Counted from the stretch's first letter, positions 18,769-31,994 are shown. The stretch is DNA of 64,000 nt from Streptomyces actuosus (GCF_016921115.1 NZ_JAFFZS010000010.1:1-64000), one strand, 5' to 3'. The notes: a model not told the origin generated them from the letters alone. Made by a program: numbers and translations.

Positions 18769-19135
18769 CCGCGACTCCTTTGTCCTTGCGTGCCAGGGAA
18801 GCCGGATCCCGGGTCCCACCGGGCTTCCGGCGCCCTCGGGGGTGAGAGCGATACCGGCCCTTGGCGTTGTCACACTCTAGCGCGTATTGCCGGTAGGTGT
18901 TCGACAATGCCGACCGATGGACGGGAGTCTTGCTCCGGCGTCACGCATGCGTCAAGGGTTCTGTTATCGAAAGCGCGATCGTTATTGATCGCGGCGAGCT
19001 ATCGATTGCGGGCCGCAATCAAGGGCGAGGTGTGCACCTTCGCCCTACATGTCAATTTTCGACCGATTTCAGGGTATGCCGAAAGCCGGGACCCCGTCCG
19101 GGGCCCCGGTCGCTTCCTCGGTGGACCCGCGCGGG
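18769..19135 (-). promoter_or_regulatory. gylR-glpF intergenic control region
   Basis: This 367-bp gap carries a candidate GylR operator (TTCGACAATGCCGAC, 18900-18914) and two further inverted repeats: CGCGATC/GATCGCG with a 6-base loop (18974-18993), and GATTGCGG/CCGCAATC around one base (19004-19020). The sequence is locally AT-richer than its surroundings. An imperfect GC-rich palindrome at 19086-19109 could terminate gylR transcripts. In S. coelicolor the glycerol structural genes have their own promoters in this gap. Confidence 0.55.
18900..18914. promoter_or_regulatory. Candidate GylR operator upstream of glpF
   Basis: TTCGACAATGCCGAC is an almost perfect match to the reverse complement of the site upstream of gylR (19956-19970). 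Similarity extends over CGGTAG and GTG on the left and CGA on the right. The site is about 130 bp upstream of the glpF start. Confidence 0.5.
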
Positions 19136-19900
19136 TCAGAACCGCCCGGCGCCCAGATCGCGCGACACCGCGCGGGCGCAGTCGCGAACGGCCGCGATCA
19201 GCTCGGGCCGCAGTTCCTCGTCGGGCCGCACCCGCTCCACCGCGCCGGTGATGCCCACGGCGCCCACCGGCATGCGCCGGCGGTCGTGGATGGGTGCGGC
19301 GAGGGACGCGACGCCCTCCCAGGTCTCCTCCACATCGGCGGCGTAGCCGCGCGCACGGGTGATGTCGAGGACGTGCTCGAAGGCGTCCAGGTCGCACACC
19401 GTGCGGTCGGTGAAGGCCTTGCGGTCGGCCTCCATGGCCTCGCTGTGCGCGACGGGGTCGTAGGCCGACAGCACCTTGCCCAGGGCGGTGGAGTGCAGCG
19501 GTTGCATGGCCCCGATCTCCAGCACCTGCCGGCTGTCGTCGGGGCGGAAGACGTGGTGCACGATCAGCACGCCCTGCTGGTGCAGGACTCCGAGGTACAC
19601 GCTCTCCCCGCTGGCGCGGGCCAGGTCGTCCGTCCACACCAGGGCGCGCGCCCGCAACTCGTGCACGTCGAGATAGGTGGTGCCCAGGCGCAGCAGCTCC
19701 GCGCCCAGCTGGTAGCGGCCGGAGGCCTCGTCCTGTTCGACGAAGCCCTCCTGCTGCAGGGTGCGCAGGATGCCGTGGGCGGTGCCCTTGGCCAGACTCA
19801 GGGACGATGCGATGTCCGACAGACCCAGCCGCCGTTCGCCGCCCGCGAGCAGGCGCAGCATCGCTGCCGCGCGTTCGAGCGACTGGATGTTCCGTGACAT
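19136..19900 (-). CDS. gylR: GylR, IclR-family regulator of glycerol catabolism
   Basis: The 254-residue protein has an N-terminal winged helix (SRNIQSLERAAAMLRLL, then SSLSLAKGTAHGILRTLQ as the recognition region) and a C-terminal IclR effector domain with LHSTALGKVLSAY and GAVGITGAV. Length and sequence match S. coelicolor GylR, which mediates glycerol induction and glucose repression of the gyl operon. ATG at 19900 follows GGAGG by ten bases. A TTCG-centred palindrome 56 bp upstream of the start suggests autoregulation. Confidence 0.93.
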   Translation of the reverse strand: MSRNIQSLERAAAMLRLLAGGERRLGLSDIASSLSLAKGTAHGILRTLQQEGFVEQDEASGRYQLGAELLRLGTTYLDVHELRARALVWTDDLARASGESVYLGVLHQQGVLIVHHVFRPDDSRQVLEIGAMQPLHSTALGKVLSAYDPVAHSEAMEADRKAFTDRTVCDLDAFEHVLDITRARGYAADVEETWEGVASLAAPIHDRRRMPVGAVGITGAVERVRPDEELRPELIAAVRDCARAVSRDLGAGRF

Positions 19901-20220
19901 CGCCGTTCTGCCTCCGTCCCCTTCGGCCGACCAGGTGCGGCCCTCGCTGCCGTCGTTCGGCATTGTCGAACACTACCGTTTCCTGGCGACCCACCGCTAA
20001 TGGTCGGCGGACATCCGTCGCCGTTCGCGTGGCCCCCCGGTCGCGCCGGGGTGCTTCCGCGGCGCCGCGGACGGCCTCCCGACACGGGCGCGCGTCCCGC
20101 CCCGTGGACGCGCTGCCCATCCAAGCCCACTCCCGGTTACGCTGGCGCCGTGCGCCTCCCGGGGCATTGTCCGGGACGCCGCATAGCCGACAGCCGTCGC
20201 ACCCCAAAGGGAGCCCCTTC
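19901..20220. promoter_or_regulatory. Divergent gylR/metH control region
   Basis: The gylR side holds the palindrome TTCGGCATTGTCGAA. On the metH side TACGCT (20138-20143) is a candidate -10, giving a leader of about 70 nt with AAAGGGAG (20206-20213) as ribosome-binding site. I could not recognise a cobalamin, SAM or SAH riboswitch. Confidence 0.45.
19956..19970. promoter_or_regulatory. gylR: Candidate GylR operator upstream of gylR
   Basis: TTCGGCATTGTCGAA is a 15-bp imperfect palindrome, the size and symmetry expected of an IclR-family operator. The same motif, inverted relative to its gene, occurs upstream of glpF at 18900-18914. Confidence 0.5.
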
Positions 20221-23733
<3,513 letters not shown>

Positions 23734-23834
23734 GGCCCGCCGGGCAATGCCCGCGCGCCCGTCCGGGGGCACACCGAAGGCCCTCCCGGCGCGCGGGGCC
23801 GGGTTTGGGAGAGTGCCCCCGACCTCGTCTTTCA

Positions 23835-23910
23835 AACGAAGCATTTCGTTCGCGCGCGACGTACACTGGTCGGTCCACCGCAGGCCGGTTCCCCGGAAGG
23901 GAACCGGCCT
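23835..23910 (+). promoter_or_regulatory. Inverted repeat, -10 box and leader hairpin before the HAD gene
   Basis: AACGAA-GCAT-TTCGTT (23835-23850) is a 6-bp-arm inverted repeat lying just before TACACT (23862-23867), a candidate -10. A perfect 12-bp stem (23882-23893 with 23899-23910, loop CGGAA) follows and ends 13 bases before the GGAGG ribosome-binding site. The hairpin could be a leader structure of the HAD mRNA or a metH terminator; few T residues follow it. Confidence 0.45.
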
Positions 23911-23937
23911 GACCGTCCCTCAAGGAGGTGCGCCCGG

Positions 23938-24642
23938 ATGACCCGTACGGTCCCCGCGCTCGGAACCGCCACGGCCAAGGGCTCCACCCTGCAGGCCGTG
24001 CTGCTCGACATGGACGGAACCCTGGTGGACACCGAGGGCTTCTGGTGGGACGTCGAGGTCGAGGTGTTCGCCGCCCTCGGCCACACGCTGGAGGACGCCT
24101 GGCGCCATGTCGTGGTCGGCGGCCCGATGACCCGCAGTGCCGGGTTCCTCATCGAGGCGACGGGCGCCGACGTCACCCTCGCCGAGCTCACCGTCCTGCT
24201 CAACGAGGGCTTCGAGGACCGCATCGACCGCACCTTGCCGCTGATGCCCGGCGCCGCCCGGCTGCTGGCCGAACTGAGCGACCACGGCATTCCCACGGCC
24301 CTGGTCTCCGCCTCGCACCGGCGCATCATCGACCGCGTCCTCACCTCCCTCGGTCCGCACCGATTCCACCTCACCGTCGCCGGCGACGAGGTCGCCCGCA
24401 CCAAGCCGCACCCCGATCCCTACCTGCTGGCCGCCACCGGCCTCGGAGCGGATCCGGTCAGATGCGCCGTCATCGAGGACACCGCCACCGGGGTCGCCGC
24501 CGCCGAGGCCGCCGGCTGCCACGTGGTGGTCGTGCCCTCGGTCGCCCCCATCGCGCCCGCCACCCGGCGCACTGTGGTGACCTCCCTGGAAGAAGTCGAC
24601 CTGACATTTCTGCGGGAGCTGCTGACCGAAACCGTTCGATGA
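23938..24642 (+). CDS. HAD superfamily phosphatase (beta-phosphoglucomutase-like)
   Basis: The 234-residue protein carries HAD motif I as LLDMDGTLVDTEG, motif II in ALVSASHRR, the motif III Lys in ARTKPHPDPYLLAA and motif IV as VIEDTATGVAAAEAAG. The helical cap after motif I is class C1 type. Such enzymes dephosphorylate sugar phosphates and similar metabolites; substrate unknown. ATG follows AAGGAGG. It lies 204 bp after metH with its own candidate promoter, so I do not assume co-transcription. Confidence 0.88.
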   Translation: MTRTVPALGTATAKGSTLQAVLLDMDGTLVDTEGFWWDVEVEVFAALGHTLEDAWRHVVVGGPMTRSAGFLIEATGADVTLAELTVLLNEGFEDRIDRTLPLMPGAARLLAELSDHGIPTALVSASHRRIIDRVLTSLGPHRFHLTVAGDEVARTKPHPDPYLLAATGLGADPVRCAVIEDTATGVAAAEAAGCHVVVVPSVAPIAPATRRTVVTSLEEVDLTFLRELLTETVR

Positions 24643-25103
24643 CACACCCGCGTTAGCCGTTCACCCAGCGTGGTCCGCCGATTGCCGGGGAATTCAGCAG
24701 TCCATGGCCTCGCATCCATCACGGAACGGCCACCGCGCAATTTCCGGGACATCACGTGGCTGAATTCCGGCCCCCGTACGCCCTGCTGCGGATGTGACGT
24801 TCCCCACGCCCTGAGGGGTCGACAGGTGGGGTCTGCTGTGCCCGGCACCCCTGTCCACCGGACCCCGCAGGGTCCTTGTGTCCTGATTGGTGGAGTGCTG
24901 CACGAATCCTTCCCGTGTCGGGTTTTCGGTCTGTCCATACCCGGTTTCGCTGTGTGATGAGGCCTCAACTCCACTGGCTGCCGGACCTCATGCGGGCGCG
25001 CACTAATCTCGTCGCGAGAACATCGGCACCCCACCCCGTGATCCGCTGCGACACCCCTGCATGCCGGATACACGGAATCGATCAGCTCTGGAGAAACTCG
25101 AGC
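24643..25103 (+). other. Gene-free stretch before the first binding protein
   Basis: No gene is supported; a 95-codon plus-strand ORF (24670-24957) has no recognisable feature. The stretch has widely spaced 10-bp inverted repeats GGAATTCAGC (24689-24698) and GCTGAATTCC (24759-24768), a short hairpin GGACCC-CGCA-GGGTCC (24860-24875), and TAATCT at 25004-25009 as a possible -10. Confidence 0.4.
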
Positions 25104-26708
25104 ATGAACCGCAAGACTTTGGTGCTTCCGGCCATGGCCGGTCTGCTCGCACCCGTGCTCGCAGGCTGCGGCGGGTCCAGCAGCGGCAGCAGCGGAGGCG
25201 ACGCGATCGTCGTCGGCACCACGGACCGGTTCACCGCTACGAAGGACGCTCCCGCACCCCTCGACCCCGCCTACGCCTACGACGTCGGCACCTGGAACGT
25301 CCTGCGCCAGACCGTGCAGACCCTGATGATCCTGCCCAAGGGCGAGGGCGCCCCGGTGCCCGAGGCCGCCGAGAGCTGCGGCTTCACCGACAGCGGCAAC
25401 GAGCGCTACGCCTGCAAGCTCCGCGCCGGCCTGAAGTTCGCCGACGGCAAACCCGTCACCGCGAACGACGTCAAGTTCTCCATCGACCGGGCCCTCGACA
25501 TCGATGCCGACTCCGGCGTCGCCTCGCTGCTGTCGACCGTCGACACCGTCGAGACGCAGGGCGACCGCGACGTCGTCTTCCACCTGAAGACCGCCGACGC
25601 CACCTTCCCGTTCAAGCTGTCCACCCCCGTCGCCGGCATCGTCAGCCCCGACCACTACGACAAGGACAAGCTGCGCGACGGCTTCTCGGTCGACGGCTCC
25701 GGCCCCTACAGCCTCAGGGCCGAGACCAAGGACGGGGAGATGACGCGGGCCGTGTTCACCAAGAACCCCAATTACAAGGGGACTCTGACGGTGAACAACT
25801 CCAAGGCCGAACTGGTCTCCTTCCCGGACGCCGAGGCCATGGACGCCGCGCTCGAGAAGAACGACATCGACGTCATGTCGCGCACCATGACGCCGGAGCA
25901 GGTCCAGAAACTGTCCGCGTCCACGGGTGGCGACGTCGAACTGGTCGACATGCCCGGACTCGAGATCCGCTACCTGGCCTTCAACACCGACGCCGCGTCG
26001 GTCAAGGACAAGGCCGTACGCCAGGCGATGGCCCAGATCGTCAACCGCAGCGAGCTGGTGGCCCAGGTCTACGGCTCCCAGGCCCAGCCCCTGTACTCAC
26101 TGGTTCCGGCCGCCGTCACGGGCCACTCCAACGCCTTCTTCAACAAGTACGGCGACCCCAGCACCGCCAAGGCCAAGAAGCTGCTGGACAAGGCCGGCAT
26201 CACCACGCCGGTGAAGCTGACCCTGCACTACACCACCGACCACTACGGTGCCGCCACGAAGAAGGAGTTCGAGCAGCTCAAGAAGCAGCTCAACGGCAGC
26301 GGGCTGTTCGACGTGAACGTCAAGGGCCACTCCTGGGAGACCTTCGTCCCGGCCGAGCGCAAGGGCGAGTACGACGTCTGGGGCATGGGCTGGTTCCCCG
26401 ACTTCCCGGACGCCGACAACTTCCTCGCGCCGTTCCTCGACAAGGGCAACTTCCTGAAGTCGCCCTACTCCAACAGCGACATCATCAACCACCTCATCCC
26501 ACAGTCCCGTCGCGAGGCCGACCGGCTCTCCGCCGCCGGCAGCCTGACGGAGATCCAGGACATCGTCGCCGAGGACGTGCCCATGCTGCCGCTGTGGCAG
26601 GGCAAGCAGTACATCGCCGCGCGCGACACCATCACGGGCACCTCGTACGCCCTCAACTCCACCTCGACGCTCCAACTCTGGGAGCTCGGCCGAGGTGTGG
26701 GCGGCTGA
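25104..26708 (+). CDS. Family 5 (oligopeptide-type) ABC transporter substrate-binding lipoprotein
   Basis: The 534-residue protein has a lipoprotein signal (VLAGCGG, Cys near residue 22) followed by a Gly/Ser linker, then the SBP family 5 fold: DPAYAYDVGTWNVLRQTVQTL, LRAGLKFADGKPVTANDVKFS and YDVWGMGWFPDFPDADNF. These proteins capture peptides, opines or nickel outside the membrane. No permease or ATPase is adjacent, so the transport partner is unknown. ATG at 25104 follows a GGAG ten bases upstream. The next gene is a diverged paralogue. Confidence 0.9.
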   Translation: MNRKTLVLPAMAGLLAPVLAGCGGSSSGSSGGDAIVVGTTDRFTATKDAPAPLDPAYAYDVGTWNVLRQTVQTLMILPKGEGAPVPEAAESCGFTDSGNERYACKLRAGLKFADGKPVTANDVKFSIDRALDIDADSGVASLLSTVDTVETQGDRDVVFHLKTADATFPFKLSTPVAGIVSPDHYDKDKLRDGFSVDGSGPYSLRAETKDGEMTRAVFTKNPNYKGTLTVNNSKAELVSFPDAEAMDAALEKNDIDVMSRTMTPEQVQKLSASTGGDVELVDMPGLEIRYLAFNTDAASVKDKAVRQAMAQIVNRSELVAQVYGSQAQPLYSLVPAAVTGHSNAFFNKYGDPSTAKAKKLLDKAGITTPVKLTLHYTTDHYGAATKKEFEQLKKQLNGSGLFDVNVKGHSWETFVPAERKGEYDVWGMGWFPDFPDADNFLAPFLDKGNFLKSPYSNSDIINHLIPQSRREADRLSAAGSLTEIQDIVAEDVPMLPLWQGKQYIAARDTITGTSYALNSTSTLQLWELGRGVGG

Positions 26709-26716
26709 CGCCCACG

Positions 26717-26749
26717 GGTCCCGGGGAGGCGGACAGCCCCCCCGGGACC
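26717..26749 (+). terminator. Hairpin between the two binding-protein genes
   Basis: GGTCCCGGGG (26717-26726) pairs perfectly with CCCCGGGACC (26740-26749). It follows the first gene's stop by about 10 bp, suggesting partial or full termination. Confidence 0.65.
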
Positions 26750-26841
26750 GCACGCCCGGGGCCGCCGACCGCGCCCCGCGGCCGTAGTCCGGGGCCGAAC
26801 TGTGCCCCGGAGGCACGAGAACGACGACAAGGCACCTCTAC

Positions 26842-28422
26842 GTGAACATGCGCAACCCGTGGCCGGTCCTGCCCCTCACGGCTGGGCTGGCCTTCGGCCT
26901 TCTGACCGGATGCGGCACGGAAACCGGGAAGTCCGGGAGCAACGGCTCCACCGTGGTGATGGGGATGTCGGACGACGTCCTGGCCACCGACCCCGCCTCC
27001 GGCTACGACCCCGGCTCCTGGCTGTTGTTCAACAACGTCTTCCAGTCGCTGCTCAGCTTCCCCAAGGGCGGTACCGAGCCCCAGCCGGAGGCGGCCAAGA
27101 CCTGCGCCTTCGACGCGACGACCACCATCTACACCTGCACGCTGGCCGACGGCCTGAAGTTCAGCAACGGTGACGACCTCACGTCCGAGGACGTGAAGTT
27201 CTCCTTCGACCGCATGCTGAAGATCGACGACCCGGACGGCCCGGCGGTCATGTTCCCCACGCTGGACGCCGTCGAGACACCGGACGCCAGGACCGTCGTC
27301 TTCCGGCTGAAGGTCCCCGACGCCACCTTCCCCAGCAAGATCGCCTCCGGTGCCGGCTCCATCGTCGACCACCGCCAGTACGACGCCGACGGTCTGCGCA
27401 AGGACGGCAAGGCCGTGGGCTCCGGCCCCTACCGGCTCGACTCCGTCGACGAGGACGAGGCCGTCTTCTCCGTCAACGAGCACTACAGCGGCACCGCCGC
27501 CGAACCGAAGAACTCCGGTGTCACCCTGAAGTTCTTCCACGGTGACCAGGCCGCCCTGAAGAAGGCCCTGCTCGACGGTGAGGTCGACATCGCCTACCGC
27601 GGCCTCGCCGCGAGCGACATCGCCGGCCTCGACCAGAGCACCGGTGGTACCGGAGCCGAGGTCGTCGAGGGCAGCAGCGCCGAGGTCCAGCACCTGGTCT
27701 TCAACATGAAGGACCCGGTCGCCGGAAAGCTCGGAGTGCGCAAGGCCATCGCCTATCTGCTCGACCGCGACGCCCTCGTCAGGGACGTCTACCAGGGCAC
27801 CGCGACCCCGCTGTACTCGATCGTGCCCGCCGGCATCGCCGGTCACAGCACGTCCTTCTTCGACACCTACGGCGCCCGCCCCTCCCGGCAGAAGGCGGCC
27901 GACGCGCTCAGCGAGGAGGGCGTGACCGGCCGGGTGCGCCTCACGCTCTGGTCGACACCGTCCCGCTACGGTCCCGCCACCGACGCCGAGTTGAAGGCCA
28001 TCGCCGGCCAGCTCAACGCCAGCGGCCTGTTCCGGGCCGACGTCAGGTCGGTCCCCTTCGACCGGTACGAGAAGGACATCGAGGCCGGCAAGTACGGCGT
28101 CTACGTCAAGGGCTGGGTCCCCGACTACCCCGACGCCGACAACTTCACCGCCCCGTTCTTCGGGCCGGGCAACGTGCTCGGCAACCACTACACCAACGCC
28201 ACCATCACCGGCAGCCTGCTGCCGCGCACGGCCGCGCAGAGCAACCGCGCCGCCACGGACGGGGAGTTCGCCCGCCTCCAGGACATCGTCGCCGACGACC
28301 TGCCCGTCCTGCCCGTGTGGCAGGCCAAGCAGTACGCCGTCACCCGCGAGAACGTCTACGGCCTGGAGAACTGCCTCGACGCCTCCACCGTCTTCCGGTT
28401 CTGGGAACTGACGAAGGACTGA
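26842..28422 (+). CDS. Second family 5 substrate-binding lipoprotein
   Basis: The 526-residue product is a tandem paralogue of the preceding protein, with a lipobox (GLLTGCGT), LADGLKFSNGDDLTSEDVKFS and YVKGWVPDYPDADNF. Matching but diverged sequence shows an old duplication. GTG at 26842 and ATG at 26848 are both possible starts. The hairpin upstream implies it may have separate transcription. No transporter membrane components lie nearby, so it may serve a shared permease or act as a sensor. Confidence 0.9.
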   Translation: MNMRNPWPVLPLTAGLAFGLLTGCGTETGKSGSNGSTVVMGMSDDVLATDPASGYDPGSWLLFNNVFQSLLSFPKGGTEPQPEAAKTCAFDATTTIYTCTLADGLKFSNGDDLTSEDVKFSFDRMLKIDDPDGPAVMFPTLDAVETPDARTVVFRLKVPDATFPSKIASGAGSIVDHRQYDADGLRKDGKAVGSGPYRLDSVDEDEAVFSVNEHYSGTAAEPKNSGVTLKFFHGDQAALKKALLDGEVDIAYRGLAASDIAGLDQSTGGTGAEVVEGSSAEVQHLVFNMKDPVAGKLGVRKAIAYLLDRDALVRDVYQGTATPLYSIVPAGIAGHSTSFFDTYGARPSRQKAADALSEEGVTGRVRLTLWSTPSRYGPATDAELKAIAGQLNASGLFRADVRSVPFDRYEKDIEAGKYGVYVKGWVPDYPDADNFTAPFFGPGNVLGNHYTNATITGSLLPRTAAQSNRAATDGEFARLQDIVADDLPVLPVWQAKQYAVTRENVYGLENCLDASTVFRFWELTKD

Positions 28423-28458
28423 GCGGCGGCGCACGGACGAACCGAGCGGCACACAGGC

Positions 28459-28487
28459 GAGGGGCGGCCCCGGCGGGACCGCCCCTC
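28459..28487. terminator. Bidirectional terminator, binding protein and response regulator
   Basis: GAGGGGCGG (28459-28467) pairs with CCGCCCCTC (28479-28487). It lies between convergent stops at 28422 and 28512. Confidence 0.75.
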
Positions 28488-28511
28488 ACCCCTGCCCGTC
28501 GCGTACGGCGC

Positions 28512-29183
28512 CTACTGGGCGCCGGGACGCACCAACCCGCTCTCGTACGCGTACACGGCCGCCTGCACCCGGTCGCGCAGGCCCAGCTTCGTCAGGACAT
28601 GCCCCACGTGCGTCTTGACGGTGGTCTCGCTGACGAACAGATCGGCAGCGATCTCGGCGTTCGACAGCCCCCGCGCCACCAGCTTCAGGACCTCCACCTC
28701 GCGGTCGGTCAGCGTGTGCAGGGTGTCCGGGACGGGCTCCTCGCCGGAGGGCAGATGGGTGGCGTACTTGTCGAGCAGCCGGCGCGTGATGCTGGGGGCG
28801 AGCATCGCCTCACCGGCCGCCACGACCCGGATCGCCTGCACCAGCTCGTTCGCCGGGGCGTCCTTGAGCAGGAACCCGCTGGCGCCCGCCCGCAACGCCT
28901 CCACCACGTACTCGTCGAGGTCGAAGGTGGTCAGCACCAGCACCTTGGCCGGGCCGTCCCGCTCCGGCCCGGTGATCTGCCGGGTCGCCTCCACACCGTC
29001 CATGCGCGGCATCCGGATGTCCATCAGGACGACATCGGGCTGCAGGGCGCGCACCTGGTCCAGCGCCTGGAGGCCGTCCCCGGCCTCGCCGACCACCGCG
29101 AGATCCTGCTCCGCCTCGAGGATCATCCGGAAGCCCGTACGCAACAGCGGCTGGTCGTCGACGAGTAGGACGCGGATGGCCAC
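28512..29183 (-). CDS. Orphan NarL/LuxR-family response regulator
   Basis: The 223-residue protein has a receiver domain with the acidic pair in LLVDDQPLLRTG, the phospho-acceptor Asp in VVLMDIRMPRMDG and the Lys in GFLLKDAP. The C-terminal LuxR helix-turn-helix reads LTDREVEVLKLVARGLSNAEIA in part, with VSETTVKTHV as recognition helix. GTG at 29183 follows GGAG by six bases. No histidine kinase is adjacent, so its partner is unknown. The RecB-like gene lies 14 bp upstream in the same direction, suggesting an operon. Confidence 0.9.
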   Translation of the reverse strand: MAIRVLLVDDQPLLRTGFRMILEAEQDLAVVGEAGDGLQALDQVRALQPDVVLMDIRMPRMDGVEATRQITGPERDGPAKVLVLTTFDLDEYVVEALRAGASGFLLKDAPANELVQAIRVVAAGEAMLAPSITRRLLDKYATHLPSGEEPVPDTLHTLTDREVEVLKLVARGLSNAEIAADLFVSETTVKTHVGHVLTKLGLRDRVQAAVYAYESGLVRPGAQ

Positions 29184-29197
29184 GTGAGTCTCCTTCG

Positions 29198-30184
<987 letters not shown>

Positions 30185-30361
30185 GCCCACAGACCTTACG
30201 GCCCGCCACCGACAGTCACCCAGCCGCCGTGCACGGCGGCTGGGACACCGGGGAAAACTCAGGGGTGCCGGGGCGAAACGCCTCACGAACGCCGCATACC
30301 ATCGACACGAGACCCTTCCGCCCCGCCAGGACGCGGAAGACGCTGCGAACGAGGGGACACC

Positions 30362-31948
30362 GTGGACGAGAGCGGCCGGAGCGCGCAGCCGCCGTCGAAC
30401 GACGACGAGACGGCCGACCGCCACGCAACACCGACGACGCCCCCACCCGGCGAGGCCCCCCGCCCGGGACCGGCCCGGACGGACCCCGCCGCCCCGGGCC
30501 CGGACCCGGCGGACGGCCCCCGCGACGGCGACGGGTCCGGCGCGCCCGACGTCCCCGGGTACGGGAGGAACGACGCCGGCGACCCCGCCCCGACCGACCG
30601 GCCGGCGGCCCACGGCACCCCTCCCGCACCGGAACGGCACACCCCGGGCGCCACCCCCCGCCACGACGCCCCCGCGCCCGATCACCGCACCGCCCTCCCC
30701 CTCCGCGACCACGGCGACGCGCACCCGTCCGCCGGCCACGACCGCACGCGTGCGGACTCCGGCGCGTCCCACACCCGCCCCCCGCAGCCGCCGCCCGAGC
30801 CGCGGGGCGGGCTGCTCATGGGCCGGCCCTTCGGTGTGCCCGTGTACGTGGCGCCCAGCTGGTTCCTGGTCGCGGCACTGATCACCTGGGTGTTCGGCGG
30901 ACAGCTGGACCGGGTGCTGCCCGAGCTCGGCGCCGCCCGCTATCTGGTCTCCCTCTTCTTCGCCGTCGCCTTCTACGCCTCCGTCCTCGTGCACGAGCTG
31001 GCCCACACGGTCGCGGCCCTGCGCTTCAAGCTGCCCGTCCGCCGCATCCAGCTCCAGTTCTTCGGCGGTGTCTCCGAGATCGAGAAGGAGGCCGAGACCC
31101 CGGGCCGGGAATTCGTGCTGGCCTTCGTCGGCCCCCTGCTCTCCCTCGTCCTGGCCGGCCTGTTCTACCTCGCCCTGCAGCCCGTCGAGCCCGGAACCGT
31201 CCCCGGCGTCCTGCTCGCCGGCCTGATGATCTCCAACCTCATCGTCGCCGTCTTCAACCTCCTGCCCGGCCTGCCCCTCGACGGCGGCCGGATGCTCCGC
31301 GCGGTCGTCTGGAAGATCACCGGCAGGCCCATGAGCGGCACCGTCGCCGCCGCCTGGGTCGGCCGCGCCCTGGCCGTCTCCGTCCTGATCGGCCTGCCCC
31401 TGCTCACCCAGTCCGGCGCCCTCGGCTCCACCGCCGAGGACAGCATCGGCATGGACACCGTCACCGACGCCCTGCTCGCCGCCATCCTCGCCGCGATCAT
31501 CTGGACCGGCGCCGGAAACAGCCTGCGCGTCGCCCGCCTGCGCGAGCACCTGCCCGAACTGCGCGCCCGCACCCTCACCCGCCGGGCCGTTCCCGTCCAC
31601 ACCGACACCCCGCTCTCGGAGGCCCTGCGGCGCGCCAACGACTCCGGGGCCCGCGCCCTGGTCGTCGTCGACACCGACGGCGAACCCCTCTCCCTGGTGC
31701 GCGAGGCCGCCATCGTCGGCGTCCCCGAGCACCGCCGCCCCTGGGTCGCGGTCAGCGGCCTCGCCCAGGAGATCACCGACGGCATGCGCGTCTCCGCCGA
31801 ACTGGCCGGCGAGGACCTCCTGGAGGTCCTGCGCGCCACCCCCGCCACCGAATACCTGGTGGTGGAGGAGACCGGCGAGATCTACGGCGTCCTGTCCGCC
31901 GCCGACGTGGAGCGTGCCTTCGTCAAGGCGATGGCCCGGCCCGCCTGA
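30362..31948 (+). CDS. Site-2 protease (M50) with C-terminal CBS domains
   Basis: The 528-residue protein starts with about 155 hydrophilic, Pro-rich residues, then a multi-spanning M50 core. The zinc site is VHELAHTVAAL (HExxH) and LPGLPLDGGRMLRA supplies the third ligand. A CBS pair follows (AVPVHTDTPLSEALRR onward, ending GVLSAADVERAFV). Such proteases cut membrane-embedded substrates, often anti-sigma factors; CBS domains can sense adenylates. The GTG at 30362 follows GAGGGGAC. The long disordered N terminus is unusual in length. No obvious substrate gene is adjacent. Confidence 0.9.
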   Translation: MDESGRSAQPPSNDDETADRHATPTTPPPGEAPRPGPARTDPAAPGPDPADGPRDGDGSGAPDVPGYGRNDAGDPAPTDRPAAHGTPPAPERHTPGATPRHDAPAPDHRTALPLRDHGDAHPSAGHDRTRADSGASHTRPPQPPPEPRGGLLMGRPFGVPVYVAPSWFLVAALITWVFGGQLDRVLPELGAARYLVSLFFAVAFYASVLVHELAHTVAALRFKLPVRRIQLQFFGGVSEIEKEAETPGREFVLAFVGPLLSLVLAGLFYLALQPVEPGTVPGVLLAGLMISNLIVAVFNLLPGLPLDGGRMLRAVVWKITGRPMSGTVAAAWVGRALAVSVLIGLPLLTQSGALGSTAEDSIGMDTVTDALLAAILAAIIWTGAGNSLRVARLREHLPELRARTLTRRAVPVHTDTPLSEALRRANDSGARALVVVDTDGEPLSLVREAAIVGVPEHRRPWVAVSGLAQEITDGMRVSAELAGEDLLEVLRATPATEYLVVEETGEIYGVLSAADVERAFVKAMARPA

Positions 31949-31994
31949 GGACCGCCGGGCCACGCCCGTGGTCCGCGGCCCCGGCAAAGGCCGG

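Noticed and set aside
20000..20220. Possible cobalamin, SAM or SAH riboswitch upstream of metH
   Set aside because: I could not find the conserved sequence blocks of these riboswitches; only a -10 box and ribosome-binding site are evident.
24670..24957. 95-codon plus-strand ORF before the first binding-protein gene
   Set aside because: No ribosome-binding site, weak codon bias and no recognisable motif.
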